From Unio delphinus (taxonomy: Eukaryota; Mollusca; Bivalvia; Unionida; Unionidae): DNA of 64,000 nt. Under the pieces are notes generated by a model that ran no database searches, had not been told where the DNA came from, and saw only the letters and a program-made list of their open reading frames with translations. The stretch is taken from positions 34,199,315 to 34,263,314 of the forward strand of contig JAQISU010001235.1 in the NCBI GenBank assembly GCA_029339505.1, read 5' to 3'. Of this stretch, positions 11,986-19,434 are shown in pieces. Every line of letters starts with the position of its first letter. The stretch's first letter is position 1. A program made the position numbers and the translations under genes.

Positions 11986-12054
11986 TTATTTGATGGCGAA
12001 ACGGAAGATGTTTTTTTCTATTAATTCTCGGTAGCGTGGGTTGGTGTTTTTTCC

Positions 12055-12096
12055 AACTCATGCAACCATGAATTTAATTTCATGGGTTGCCATGTT
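12055..12096. other. Strong fold-back (hairpin)
   Basis: GCAACCATGAA at 62-72 of this block pairs with TTCATGGGTTGC at 79-90 with one bulged G. The stem extends outward through CATG/CATG and CAA/TTG. This is about 17 paired bases around a 6-base loop. A fold-back MITE remnant or RNA hairpin is possible. Confidence 0.6.
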
Positions 12097-12330
12097 GGTT
12101 TGGTTTACCACGCCCACACCACATAACATCCAATAAGCATATACCTTCTGAGAGATCTAATTCAGCCTTTGCTGAGTTAGACCCCTCGCCGGAGATTATG
12201 TGTTTATCAAAGTAATTGGATGTAAAATAAATGGTATAAATTGATGCAAAAGCTCTACATTCACATGAGGAACCCCACAGGGTAGCACAGAATGGGCTAC
12301 CGGCTAATAGAAACGGTGCTAGGGTCACAA

Positions 12331-12420
12331 AAGGGCATCCAAATGGATAGCCAAAAGAAAAAGGCATCTGGAATGGATAGCCAAAAGAAAAAGGCATCTG
12401 GAATGGATAGCCAAAAGAAA
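12331..12420. repeat. 30-bp tandem repeat, 3 copies
   Basis: aaggcatctggaatggatag plus ccaaaagaaa repeats at 12331, 12361 and 12391. The last two copies are identical and the first differs at a few bases. The period is a multiple of three and leaves a minus-strand frame open (PFSFGYPFQM repeats), but I see no other sign of coding. Confidence 0.92.
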
Positions 12421-12556
12421 AGACCCTAGCAAAGACACAAAGGCCTGAATAAGGGACTCATGAATGAATAACCGCTCATAATTGATATCATTTATTTTGC
12501 ATTTTTTTCTAATAATTAAAGATAAAATATATTATATTTATATAAAAATATAAATA

Positions 12557-12913
12557 ATGGATATCAAAGATGTAAATTCTATAATTGCTGAAATTTCAAT
12601 TTTAAAAAATAACGGGGTAGTATTATCTGAAGGTCTCGACTGTGACAGGATTGCCTCGGAATATGAAGATATTGAGTATCAGTCTAGTAAGGGTCGTTAT
12701 GTTTTACCTAAAATGTACAGACTCGTGAAAGGAATTCAAAAGTCCATCTATGCTTGTTTGTACGGTAACGATATTGATGTATTTATAACGCTATTTAGCA
12801 CCGTTAAAGCAATACGTCAAAAGCTCGGCCAAGAGTATCAAAAACGAGCTGAAATTAGTTCTAAGGTTCGTGATCTTAAAAAAATGTTAAACGAGGAAAA
12901 ACCAGTATCTTAA
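12557..12913 (+). CDS. Unknown Polinton protein, 118 aa
   Basis: Not recognised. The ORF opens with MDIKDVNSIIAEISILKN and has codon use like its neighbours. The C-terminal third (residues about 85-113) is charged and helical, consistent with a coiled coil (KLGQEYQKRAEISSKVRDLK). It lacks cysteines in zinc-like spacing and has no signal peptide or membrane segment. It is the first plus-strand gene after the long non-coding region and is preceded by a very AT-rich tract. It could be a virion or regulatory protein. Confidence 0.6.
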   Translation: MDIKDVNSIIAEISILKNNGVVLSEGLDCDRIASEYEDIEYQSSKGRYVLPKMYRLVKGIQKSIYACLYGNDIDVFITLFSTVKAIRQKLGQEYQKRAEISSKVRDLKKMLNEEKPVS

Positions 12914-12980
12914 CCACGTGAGTGATAGACTTTCAGTAAATTTCTAAAAAATAAATTTTTTTTAGCGTTTTTTGTAACAC

Positions 12981-13259
12981 TCACATGGGATTTTCTCCTG
13001 AAAGGATACTCAGCAGTTTGGGCCTGCTTATGCAGTTATGTGCGTACTGGATGATCTGGTAGTGGTAGCAAGTAATCACCGCGACGCCTCCATTTTCACG
13101 CAGTTGTTGTTGTTGCCGCGTCGTTAACAAAAATCGTTCATCGCCGTTCTCAGACATTACAATTTTGAAAACCCCAGCGATGTTATTTCTGAAACATTCG
13201 CGGATAGCGTCGTACAGTTTAACCTTGTCGGAGATGGATACGTTAGCTTGATGGTACAT
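12981..13259 (-). CDS. Unknown small protein, 92 aa, resembling the N-terminal domain of the pX-like protein
   Basis: The only minus-strand gene in the right half. Its layout, NVSISDKVKLYDAI...GVFKIVM...FLLTTRQQQQL...GVAVITC, parallels the first 70 residues of the pX-like protein at 16468 (NVSLTPGQLKKL...TTITL...LSLTTRQVKHF...GVQITLS). Both share the NVS opening, the LTTRQ block and a beta-rich ending. By eye this suggests duplication of one small domain, here without the hydrophobic C-terminus. It diverges from the next gene with a 64-bp gap. Confidence 0.6.
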   Translation of the reverse strand: MYHQANVSISDKVKLYDAIRECFRNNIAGVFKIVMSENGDERFLLTTRQQQQLRENGGVAVITCYHYQIIQYAHNCISRPKLLSILSGENPM

Positions 13260-13296
13260 TATTTAATAACTCATCTTTAATTGTGATAGTTTCACA

Positions 13297-13309
13297 TTTG
13301 AAAAATTAG
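13297..13309 (+). promoter_or_regulatory. Putative late-gene motif TTTGAAAAATTAG
   Basis: Ends 14 nt before ATG 13324. It is the most divergent member of the TTGAAAA...TAG set found before four structural genes. Confidence 0.45.
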
Positions 13310-13323
13310 TTCACAAACAATAT

Positions 13324-13668
13324 ATGGTAGGTGAATCGCTTACAACTAGATTAGCCCGAGAGCGGCTAGCAGCAATTAAAAAGTTTATACCGGTTCGAGA
13401 CAGACTTCGTGAGAAACTTCAACAACGACAACAAGCGCAGACTGACTTTTCTGTGTCAAGTGAACAACTGTTCGCCCCGGTAACTAAGGCGACCAGCGAT
13501 GTGAAAACAGCAACTGAACGAGCAATATTTGGAGATATTCCTGAGGAAGGCAAGCGACGAGAAGTGCCTGTTCTTGGTGTGCTTGAAAAGATAGCAGCGG
13601 AAACTGAAAAGACATCAGCGTTGTTACAAAAAACCCACCTGGTCCGAAAAAGATCAATGATAAAATAG
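13324..13668 (+). CDS. Structural-region protein, 5' part (frameshifted)
   Basis: 114 codons, highly charged and helical at the start (ERLAAIKKFIPVRDRLREK), then a linker. It has no recognised domain. At the A6 run 13628-13633 the coding signal passes to the frame -1 relative to this one, which remains open through to 14441. The last dozen residues of this ORF (HLVRKRSMIK) are probably out of frame. Position before the minor capsid genes suggests an internal virion protein; that is inference. The start at ATG 13324 is supported by the motif 14 nt upstream. Confidence 0.65.
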   Translation: MVGESLTTRLARERLAAIKKFIPVRDRLREKLQQRQQAQTDFSVSSEQLFAPVTKATSDVKTATERAIFGDIPEEGKRREVPVLGVLEKIAAETEKTSALLQKTHLVRKRSMIK

Positions 13669-14441
13669 TAGATGAATTACGCGCGCGATTTAACGAAGAA
13701 GGGTTAGCAACAATTGATAAGACTGAAGCAGCAGAGTTTCCTGCACTTGTTGTTACGACGTATGAAAACAGAAAAAAAATGTTAAAACCAGAACAGCACA
13801 AGTATGTAAGAGGTATACAACATTGGGCTGATATATTTTACAAAATTAAAACTGAAAAAAGTCAAATTAAGACAGATAGTGCATCATACATTGAATATAT
13901 CAATGCGGTGGGTATAGTGTATAAACAATATGAAGAACAAAAATCACAAAGAAAACCACAAAGACTGCAGCGACGGCGACAACAAACTGCAAAAAAAATA
14001 TCTTTTTCACCTGCTAAACAAGAAAAATCTCAACAACAACTACCACCCCAAGCTTCGCTTGGACCTTCGCTTGGACCATCTGATCGAGATGATGATGATC
14101 TTTTTAGTTATTTACAAAGTACGGATTCAGAAAAACTGGGGGAAACACCTGATTATAGTAGTGGGGAGGGATTTTCTAAATCGCCAGTAATTTCAGGTAG
14201 TGGTCAAAACGTCTTGACGTTTCGTAGTTGTCCCAGTAACATCCTAAGTGATATATCACGACTGGAGGTTCTCATCGGGGGGAAGCGAGCCGGAAACAAC
14301 TCACCGGAAATAATTAATGAGGCCGCTGATATCTGTAGACGATTATTTGCCGGCGGTATCATGGACATTAATGTATATCGAGAACTCATTGCTGAATTAG
14401 TTGAAAATCACAAAGATACCCATGGTTATTACAGCGATTGA
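13632..14441 (+). CDS. Structural-region protein, 3' part (frameshifted)
   Basis: The frame is open from the A6 run to TGA 14439-14441; the first ATG inside it, at 13779, is not needed as a start. It contains a region rich in Arg/Gln/Lys (QRLQRRRQQTAKK), an acidic low-complexity stretch (DRDDDDLFSYL) and a conserved-looking C-terminal helical domain (ISRLEVLIGGKRAGN...YRELIAELVE). A domain of this last type occurs upstream of minor capsid genes in related elements, from memory. Function is unknown; a scaffold or core protein is plausible. Together with the 5' part it would be about 372 codons long. Confidence 0.65.
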   Translation, partial: NPPGPKKINDKIVDELRARFNEEGLATIDKTEAAEFPALVVTTYENRKKMLKPEQHKYVRGIQHWADIFYKIKTEKSQIKTDSASYIEYINAVGIVYKQYEEQKSQRKPQRLQRRRQQTAKKISFSPAKQEKSQQQLPPQASLGPSLGPSDRDDDDLFSYLQSTDSEKLGETPDYSSGEGFSKSPVISGSGQNVLTFRSCPSNILSDISRLEVLIGGKRAGNNSPEIINEAADICRRLFAGGIMDINVYRELIAELVENHKDTHGYYSD

Positions 14442-14446
14442 TCACT

Positions 14447-14463
14447 AATTGAAAAATTACTAG
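14447..14463 (+). promoter_or_regulatory. Putative late-gene motif AATTGAAAAATTACTAG
   Basis: Ends 13 nt before ATG 14477. The same AATTGAAAA...ACTAG arrangement lies 13 nt before ATG 17453 and 16 nt before ATG 18778. Confidence 0.6.
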
Positions 14464-14476
14464 TTTTAATAACAAG

Positions 14477-14911
14477 ATGATTATACACTACAACCATAAT
14501 AAACCAACCCCCGTCTATGTAGTTAATTCACGGTTTCCAGTTTATAGAGCATATTACGGAGATGGTCTCGGTGATACCATTGCGGGGTTATTTACAAGAA
14601 TGGCCCCAAAAGTGGCGCCGTTAGCTAAACAATTATCAATGAAGGCCATTGATGTTATTCGTGATAAGGGTATTGGTGCTGTTGGAGATCTCGCCGGAAA
14701 AGCGTTTTCAGCTGCGAAGAATAAAATAACATCATTAATGAGACGAAAAAAGAAACCGTTACCGTCTACAGCGGAAATGCCTGCAAGTGTTAGTAAAATT
14801 ATAAATAACGCAGTAGATGAAAAATTAGCGCAATTGACTTCAACCTCTGACCAAAATAACATGATAGCAAACATGATAGCGGGGAGTGGCTTTAAAAACC
14901 CACGACGATGA
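14477..14911 (+). CDS. Minor capsid-like protein, 144 aa
   Basis: Begins with a Tyr/Pro-rich segment, then GDGLGDTIAGLFTRMAPKVA at about residues 28-47. This glycine-rich amphipathic stretch is followed by alternating Ala/Lys helices (IRDKGIGAVGDLAGKAFSAAK), a basic patch RRKKKP and a flexible C-terminus. The mix of GxG, amphipathic helix and basic patch is like the small membrane-active or core proteins of adenoviruses and polintons, but I recognise no named family. The location between the scaffold-like gene and the capsid gene supports a virion role. The frame is intact. Confidence 0.65.
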   Translation: MIIHYNHNKPTPVYVVNSRFPVYRAYYGDGLGDTIAGLFTRMAPKVAPLAKQLSMKAIDVIRDKGIGAVGDLAGKAFSAAKNKITSLMRRKKKPLPSTAEMPASVSKIINNAVDEKLAQLTSTSDQNNMIANMIAGSGFKNPRR

Positions 14912-14947
14912 AATCCTACGATTAGCAATGAAAATCTTTCGCGATGA

Positions 14948-14963
14948 AAATCGTTTACGATTT
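14948..14963. terminator. Palindrome AAATCG-TTTA-CGATTT
   Basis: A perfect 6-bp stem, 36 nt after the stop of the preceding gene and 30 nt before the capsid ATG. The same palindrome form recurs at 16430 and 20666. It could be a terminator, a processing hairpin or an operator. Confidence 0.4.
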
Positions 14964-14964
14964 C

Positions 14965-14977
14965 ACGATTTAGACTC
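14965..14977 (+). promoter_or_regulatory. Putative promoter motif ACGATTTAGACTC
   Basis: Lies exactly 16 nt before the capsid-protein ATG 14994. A 12/13 match is found exactly 16 nt before ATG 16468. Confidence 0.5.
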
Positions 14978-14993
14978 TGATAAATAGAATAAA

Positions 14994-16403
14994 ATGTTCA
15001 AAAGGTCACCTGATCCAGCGTTTGATATAGACGCCCCAGTTCGCAAGGATGATTCTGTACGCGATTATCAATATTACGCCTATCATGCCATAGACTCAAA
15101 TAGTCGATCAAGAATTAAACTTCAAGTCCATGATACCAGTAAATACTTTTTGCCCTGTGAAGCATTTATCGAAGTAGAAGGAAAACTTGTAACAGCTGCT
15201 GATACTCCTGCTGTACCAGCACCGTATCCAGCTGGTACTCAAGTCGGGTTTGTCAATAATGGTATCATGGCGCTATTTGAGAGTGCTAGATATCTCATTG
15301 ATGGGAAAGAAATTGAGTCCATAGATCGTGATGTTGATGTGGCTACAACAATAATCGGGTTAGCGAGATATTCTGATGATTATACAAGATCCGCGGGTCC
15401 TTCTATGATGTTTGCAAAAGATGTTACAAATACCGCTGGAGGAAATCCATTTGTTGTAAGACAAACAAAAAAACGTGATAATAGTGATGCTGGTATCGAG
15501 GATATGATTATAAACAAAGATGATAATTTCAATCTAGGAGCTGCAACACGTATTTCAATGTTGGGGAGGGGGCGTAAATCATTTTCATGCGCGATTCCAC
15601 TGCATCACATATTTGGATTCTGTAGAAACGTCAGAAAAGCTATTTATGGAGCGAAGCATACAGTAGCACTGGTGCGAAAGAGTGATGATAATGACGCAAT
15701 CTGGAGGATTCCAGCAGACAATGCAAATCCCAATGCTGATGCCGGTAAAGTCAATTTAACAAAACTATCATTATGGATGCCAGTGTTGACTCCAGCAATT
15801 ACCGCAGAAGAACGGTTACTATCATTTATGGATCAAGGAGGAAAATCGTTACTAAGTTGGCTAACGGTAAGTACAGATGTTAAACAATCAGATCTGAACG
15901 GGTTATTCACTTGGAACCTAGCATCAAAACAAGGCGTTTCTGCGCCACGTCATATATTCGTAGCGTTACAGGATAACACACGAGTTGGCAATCAACTCTC
16001 CAGCCATATGATATTTGATCAATTAGGTGTTAAAGACGTCTCACTGAGAATAAACAGCCAGCAGGAACCATCCGAGGATATACAACTTAATTACGGTGAA
16101 AATCATATTGCACGTGTGTATCATAGATTGTTGTCATTTATGGCACGTGATCAAAATGTTGATACCGGTCTACAAATATCACAATATGATTTTAAGAATC
16201 TATATCCAATCTATTACTTTTCATTGGAACATCTTGATTTAACAAGACAATCTGTTGTTGATATACATTTTAGAGCTAATGTGCTTCATGGTGCTATTGC
16301 TAATTATAGAGCAGTTGCTGTCATTCACAGCGATAAATCAATGCTACTCGAAGGTGTTGGAGGAAGAATGAGAGTGGTAGATGCGCCAGTAGAAAATCTA
16401 TGA
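14994..16403 (+). CDS. Double-jelly-roll major capsid protein
   Basis: 469 residues, the usual size for Polinton capsid proteins, and in the right place among the virion genes. Recognisable stretches, judged from memory of related invertebrate proteins, are ALFESARYLIDGKEIESIDR, the turn-rich IPLHHIFGFCRNVRKAIYGAKH, KVNLTKLSLWMPVLTP and the beta-rich C-terminal domain (YPIYYFSLEHLD...VDIHFRANV). These fit an upright double jelly roll that trimerises into hexons. The Cys/His content is low and there is no signal peptide or membrane segment. The frame is intact, which contrasts with the broken polymerase and protease. A fold prediction would settle the call. Confidence 0.8.
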   Translation: MFKRSPDPAFDIDAPVRKDDSVRDYQYYAYHAIDSNSRSRIKLQVHDTSKYFLPCEAFIEVEGKLVTAADTPAVPAPYPAGTQVGFVNNGIMALFESARYLIDGKEIESIDRDVDVATTIIGLARYSDDYTRSAGPSMMFAKDVTNTAGGNPFVVRQTKKRDNSDAGIEDMIINKDDNFNLGAATRISMLGRGRKSFSCAIPLHHIFGFCRNVRKAIYGAKHTVALVRKSDDNDAIWRIPADNANPNADAGKVNLTKLSLWMPVLTPAITAEERLLSFMDQGGKSLLSWLTVSTDVKQSDLNGLFTWNLASKQGVSAPRHIFVALQDNTRVGNQLSSHMIFDQLGVKDVSLRINSQQEPSEDIQLNYGENHIARVYHRLLSFMARDQNVDTGLQISQYDFKNLYPIYYFSLEHLDLTRQSVVDIHFRANVLHGAIANYRAVAVIHSDKSMLLEGVGGRMRVVDAPVENL

Positions 16404-16429
16404 TTGAAAATTCTATGAATTTTTCATTG

Positions 16430-16445
16430 AAATCGTAAACGATTT
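16430..16445. terminator. Palindrome AAATCG-TAAA-CGATTT
   Basis: A perfect 6-bp stem, 26 nt after the capsid gene stop and 22 nt before the next ATG. Its right arm forms part of the ACGATTTAGAATC motif. Confidence 0.4.
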
Positions 16446-16451
16446 AGAATC
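16439..16451 (+). promoter_or_regulatory. Putative promoter motif ACGATTTAGAATC
   Basis: Exactly 16 nt before ATG 16468. It differs by one base from the motif in the same position before the capsid gene. Confidence 0.5.
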
Positions 16452-16467
16452 AATCTGTTATTGTATA

Positions 16468-16947
16468 ATGTCGTATAGTAATATCAATGTGTCTTTGACA
16501 CCCGGTCAATTAAAAAAACTACAATCCAAATCAGCTAAGCAATGTGGAACCACAATCACGTTGAAACCTAATCAAATGACTGGAGGGGCGAATAAATTAT
16601 CGCTGACAACTCGTCAAGTGAAACATTTCAATGATGCACTTGTAGCAAAAAAGGGTGTTCAGATTACTCTTTCTGCGGCTGCTATCAAAAATATGATTAA
16701 AACAAGCGGTATATTTCCATTGTTAGCTGCAATACCAGCATTGATTGCAGCGGCTGCCCCAGCAGTGGCGAAAGCGGCAGCGTTGAGAGCCGTTGGGACC
16801 GCAGCAGGGATGGCGTTGAAAAAGGCAACTGGGAAAGGATATAAAAAAAAGGGAAAGGGTCTAAGACTACCAGGAACCCCGTATTCATGGTACAGCGGGA
16901 GATCCGTGAACGGATCAGGTCTAAGAATACCAGGAACGGTTTATTAG
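16468..16947 (+). CDS. pX-like hydrophobic virion protein, 159 aa
   Basis: N-terminal half: a beta-rich domain with repeated short phrases (NVSLTPGQLKKL, TTITLKPNQM, LSLTTRQVKHF, VQITLSAAAIKNM). Middle: a strongly hydrophobic Ala-rich segment at about residues 98-125 (FPLLAAIPALIAAAAPAVAK). C-terminus: Gly/Lys-rich KGYKKKGKG and a duplicated GLRLPGTPY / GLRIPGTVY. Proteins with this plan are common next to the capsid gene in Polintons and may touch membrane or the inner capsid; the role is inference. It overlaps the longest possible protease frame but not the preferred protease start. The frame is intact. Confidence 0.7.
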   Translation: MSYSNINVSLTPGQLKKLQSKSAKQCGTTITLKPNQMTGGANKLSLTTRQVKHFNDALVAKKGVQITLSAAAIKNMIKTSGIFPLLAAIPALIAAAAPAVAKAAALRAVGTAAGMALKKATGKGYKKKGKGLRLPGTPYSWYSGRSVNGSGLRIPGTVY

Positions 16948-16973
16948 TTGAAAACCCAATTGTTGAGGAGTCT

Positions 16974-17430
16974 ATGACTGAGGAACCTATGGTTCCCATG
17001 TCCAATTTTGATTTAATTGATGCTGCTAAAAAACTAGCGATAAAAAACTTCAGAGGGGCTTTTATGAGAGATCAATTACCGAAAAAACCTAAACGCGTCG
17101 AAACCGGTATCATCAATCTTGATAACAGCAGCGGATCTCACTGGGTTGCATACGCGATTGATCCACGTGGGATTGTCTATTTCGATTCATATGGGTTAGC
17201 TCCGCCAAGAGAGTTTATGCGGTATATAAATTCTTCGATGAAACTCAAAGAGTTTCCGATTTTTTTATTCCACGCTGCCAACACAACAATTAAATGATCC
17301 ACCGATATGCGGCCGTGAAGTATTAAATGTCATCGTGGAGATTTCATCGTCACAGAAACCACCTCATCTGGTTGTAAATAAATACACGAGTGGGAAATTA
17401 CAAGGTAATTTTAGAGAATCAATAAATTGA
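16974..17430 (+). CDS. Adenovirus-type cysteine protease (frameshifted before the catalytic Cys)
   Basis: A maturation protease of the adenain/Ulp1 fold. The first frame shows NFRGAFMRDQLPKKP, the catalytic His in GSHWVAY and the acidic residue in YFDSYG. It then stops at TGA 17295-17297 without the nucleophile. The frame +1 to it continues with a conserved Gln and PPICGREVL, the Cys codon being 17308-17310, and ends at TGA 17428-17430. The two frames exchange best at the T7 run 17260-17266. Starts: ATG 16974, 16989 or 16998 (MSNFDLIDAAK); the ORF can be opened from ATG 16887, but that would overlap the pX-like gene. As read here, no frame holds the whole catalytic triad. Confidence 0.85.
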
Positions 17431-17439
17431 AAATACTAG
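17425..17439 (+). promoter_or_regulatory. Putative late-gene motif AATTGAAAATACTAG
   Basis: Overlaps the protease stop codon and ends 13 nt before ATG 17453. It supports that ATG as the fibre-gene start. Confidence 0.6.
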
Positions 17440-17452
17440 AGTCTTTACAATA

Positions 17453-18722
17453 ATGATTAATATTTGGGGACAATCTCTGTCAAAACGGTGGACAACTTAA
17501 ACCAGGCGCACTTGTGTCTACGATCACCGACGCGATTGCCACCCACGACAACACGATTGCCACCCACGACAACACGATTGCCACCCACGACAACAAGATT
17601 TCCGCCCACGACAACACGATTACCACCCACGGCCGTGAGCTGGATGATCATATACGAGGTTATAATAGTTTTCGCAAAAATGTCGTACATAAATTCTTTG
17701 GAACCCCGCTTGTGGTTGGCATGACTCTCGCTGAAATTAAAAACTATCTATCGCTATTCTTTTTTAACAAGGACGCGGGAAGGGTGATGAATGAAGATGA
17801 AATCAAGGCAAATTATCTCGATATTTACAATGATATTTCTAAAATAATAGAAAATCTTGAAAAGGTACAAAAACCCACCAACGACGTCGTTAGTAAGTTT
17901 TTGGGATCCCCACCTGTGGCAGACTCGACTCTCGCTGAAATTAGCGAGTTTATTATCAGGCATACTCACAATGCCTACGTCGCTAATAATTTCTTTGGTG
18001 TCCCAGCTACATCTACGATGATTCTCAACGATATTATTAGGTTTATGGTGAGACAAGCAACACTTAATACCATCGTTGATAAATTTTTAGGGAGAACACG
18101 CGAATCTGAAACAACATCGTTGACAGACATGACTCTCGCGGAAATTAATAGCGCTATTGACGAACAAAGACTCACCAACGAGTTTGTTAAAAATTTCTTT
18201 AAGGGTTCTGAAAGTCACAATAACACGACGACATATTCTCAACTCCACGGGAATTATATAATCCAAAAAGGTATAGAATCTAATTTACTTTTGATTTCAT
18301 TTTTTAAACGCCGCGATGGAACGGTGATAAAAGCTACCGGAATCAAAAAAACCTATCTCGACGTCATCGACGATATTGCTAAACTACGAGAAGATTTTGA
18401 AAAGGTAAAAATTCCGCATCCAGACATAGGCGTTAAAAATATCGTGTATAAGGTCAATCATGGGACCTTTGATTGGGTAAAAAACTCTAATGCTAAATTG
18501 AAAGTCACTAACGTGAAGTGGCCCCATGGTATCTACAGGATGACGTTAATCTCTAACAATCAATTTGATATCATCGTGAAAGGTAAAACCTACTTTGGTG
18601 GCACCGCGACAGTAATTATCGCGGGGGGAGAAGAAGAATTTGATATTATCGCGGTTGATAACACCATTAGATCAACAATAACCTGGTGTTTAGAATTCGT
18701 AGGTGAAGTAGACATCCCCTGA
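17453..18722 (+). CDS. Fibre-like heptad-repeat protein (probable frameshift near the start)
   Basis: The long frame (to TGA 18720-18722) has no ATG for its first 69 codons; it opens at 17457 and GTG 17514 is only nominal. ATG 17453, placed 13 nt after a late-gene motif, opens a 15-codon frame that is offset by one. A shift near 17474-17486 is therefore likely. The N-terminal part has five 7-residue repeats of the type IATHDNT, typical of coiled-coil or fibre shafts. The middle has five degenerate units with a [KN]F[FL]G-P....TLAEI core, three of them 31 residues apart. The C-terminal 90 residues are beta-rich and could form a knob. A surface attachment fibre is my inference; there is no family match from memory. 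Confidence 0.65.
17535..17634. repeat. 21-bp in-frame tandem repeat (about 5 copies)
   Basis: Unit gattgccacccacgacaaca plus one base, three nearly identical copies then two diverged ones. It encodes the heptads of the fibre-like protein. Confidence 0.92.
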
Positions 18723-18746
18723 TCTACTACCCGGAAGATGGCTAAT

Positions 18747-18761
18747 AATTGAAAACACTAG
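18747..18761 (+). promoter_or_regulatory. Putative late-gene motif AATTGAAAACACTAG
   Basis: Ends 16 nt before ATG 18778. The 3' flank GCGGGTTTAAAATAACA is followed directly by the start codon. Confidence 0.6.
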
Positions 18762-18777
18762 CGGGTTTAAAATAACA

Positions 18778-19434
18778 ATGTCAACAACAATGTCAACAAC
18801 AATGTCGATGAAATCAATTGAACCGATAATAACCCCGTTGACGGAGTCAGCGGTATCACAATCGCAGATGACGCCGTCATCGCAATATCGATTCAACACC
18901 GTGAAAGAGTTTTCCGCGAACTTGAAATCACTTTCTGAGCGTTATCGTGAAAAAATGAAAAAATACCGACGCAGCGTAGCAATCATCGACATCACCGTGT
19001 ACTCGGTGTTCGGTGTGATGGCCAGCGCTGGGGTTATTATGTCGACGGTGACCATGATGGCTCCGATTGCAGTTCCAATTGCTATCTCCGCGGCAACAAC
19101 AATTGCGGCAGTCGCCACCGCGATAACTAAAAAATTATCATCGTGTTCTCAGAAAAAACTCAGTGATTATACAGCTCGGTACCGGGTGGTATTTGACGCG
19201 TACTCGAAATTATCCGAGTTGATCTCGCTGTCGATAGATAATTCGTTCATATCCGATGTTGAATTTTCCACGATGACCCAGTTGTATAACTCCGCGATGT
19301 TGAAATTGGAAATTGAAGACAGCGTTAACAATAATGTCACTACAATTCAACGAATTGCAACTGCTTCAACGAATCGCGGAGAATACCACTCCGATACGAA
19401 CAAGCATGATATCAATAACATCAACGAACCCTGA
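18778..19434 (+). CDS. Membrane protein with two helices, 218 aa
   Basis: Opens with two in-frame 12-bp repeats (MSTTMSTTMSM), so several ATGs (18778, 18790, 18802) could serve as start. A charged amphipathic region (KEFSANLKSLSERYREKMKKYRR) leads to two hydrophobic segments at about residues 67-92 and 95-116, separated by one proline-containing turn. A soluble helical C-terminal half follows. Similar two-helix proteins sit beside the penton gene in related elements, from memory. It is probably a virion or host-membrane protein. Its 3' end overlaps the start of the penton-like gene by 29-101 bp, depending on which penton ATG is used. Confidence 0.7.
   Translation: MSTTMSTTMSMKSIEPIITPLTESAVSQSQMTPSSQYRFNTVKEFSANLKSLSERYREKMKKYRRSVAIIDITVYSVFGVMASAGVIMSTVTMMAPIAVPIAISAATTIAAVATAITKKLSSCSQKKLSDYTARYRVVFDAYSKLSELISLSIDNSFISDVEFSTMTQLYNSAMLKLEIEDSVNNNVTTIQRIATASTNRGEYHSDTNKHDINNINEP

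Larger units (their letters stand above)
11364..12556. other. Long non-coding region inside the Polinton
   Basis: About 1.2 kb without a credible ORF, the largest coding gap in the element. It separates the replication half from the virion half. It contains a tRNA-like block (11904-11985), an ACGCA/TGCGT stem (11713-11738), a larger fold-back (12055-12096) and three 30-bp tandem repeats (12331-12420). It could be a control region or an older insertion. Confidence 0.6.

Noticed and set aside
12080..12397. Minus-strand 105-codon ORF with PFSFGYPFQM repeats
   Set aside because: Kept open only by the 30-bp tandem repeat; there is no similarity, and the rest of the frame crosses a hairpin.
13628..13634. 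Programmed -1 frameshift heptamer A-AAA-AAC
   Set aside because: The bases are present, but the upstream frame divides them as CAA-AAA-ACC, not the canonical phasing, so an indel is the simpler reading.
17464..17724. Plus-strand 86-codon ORF (PTRLPPTTT repeats) and minus-strand 77-codon ORF (VVVGGNR repeats)
   Set aside because: Other-frame shadows of the 21-bp repeats of the fibre-like gene.
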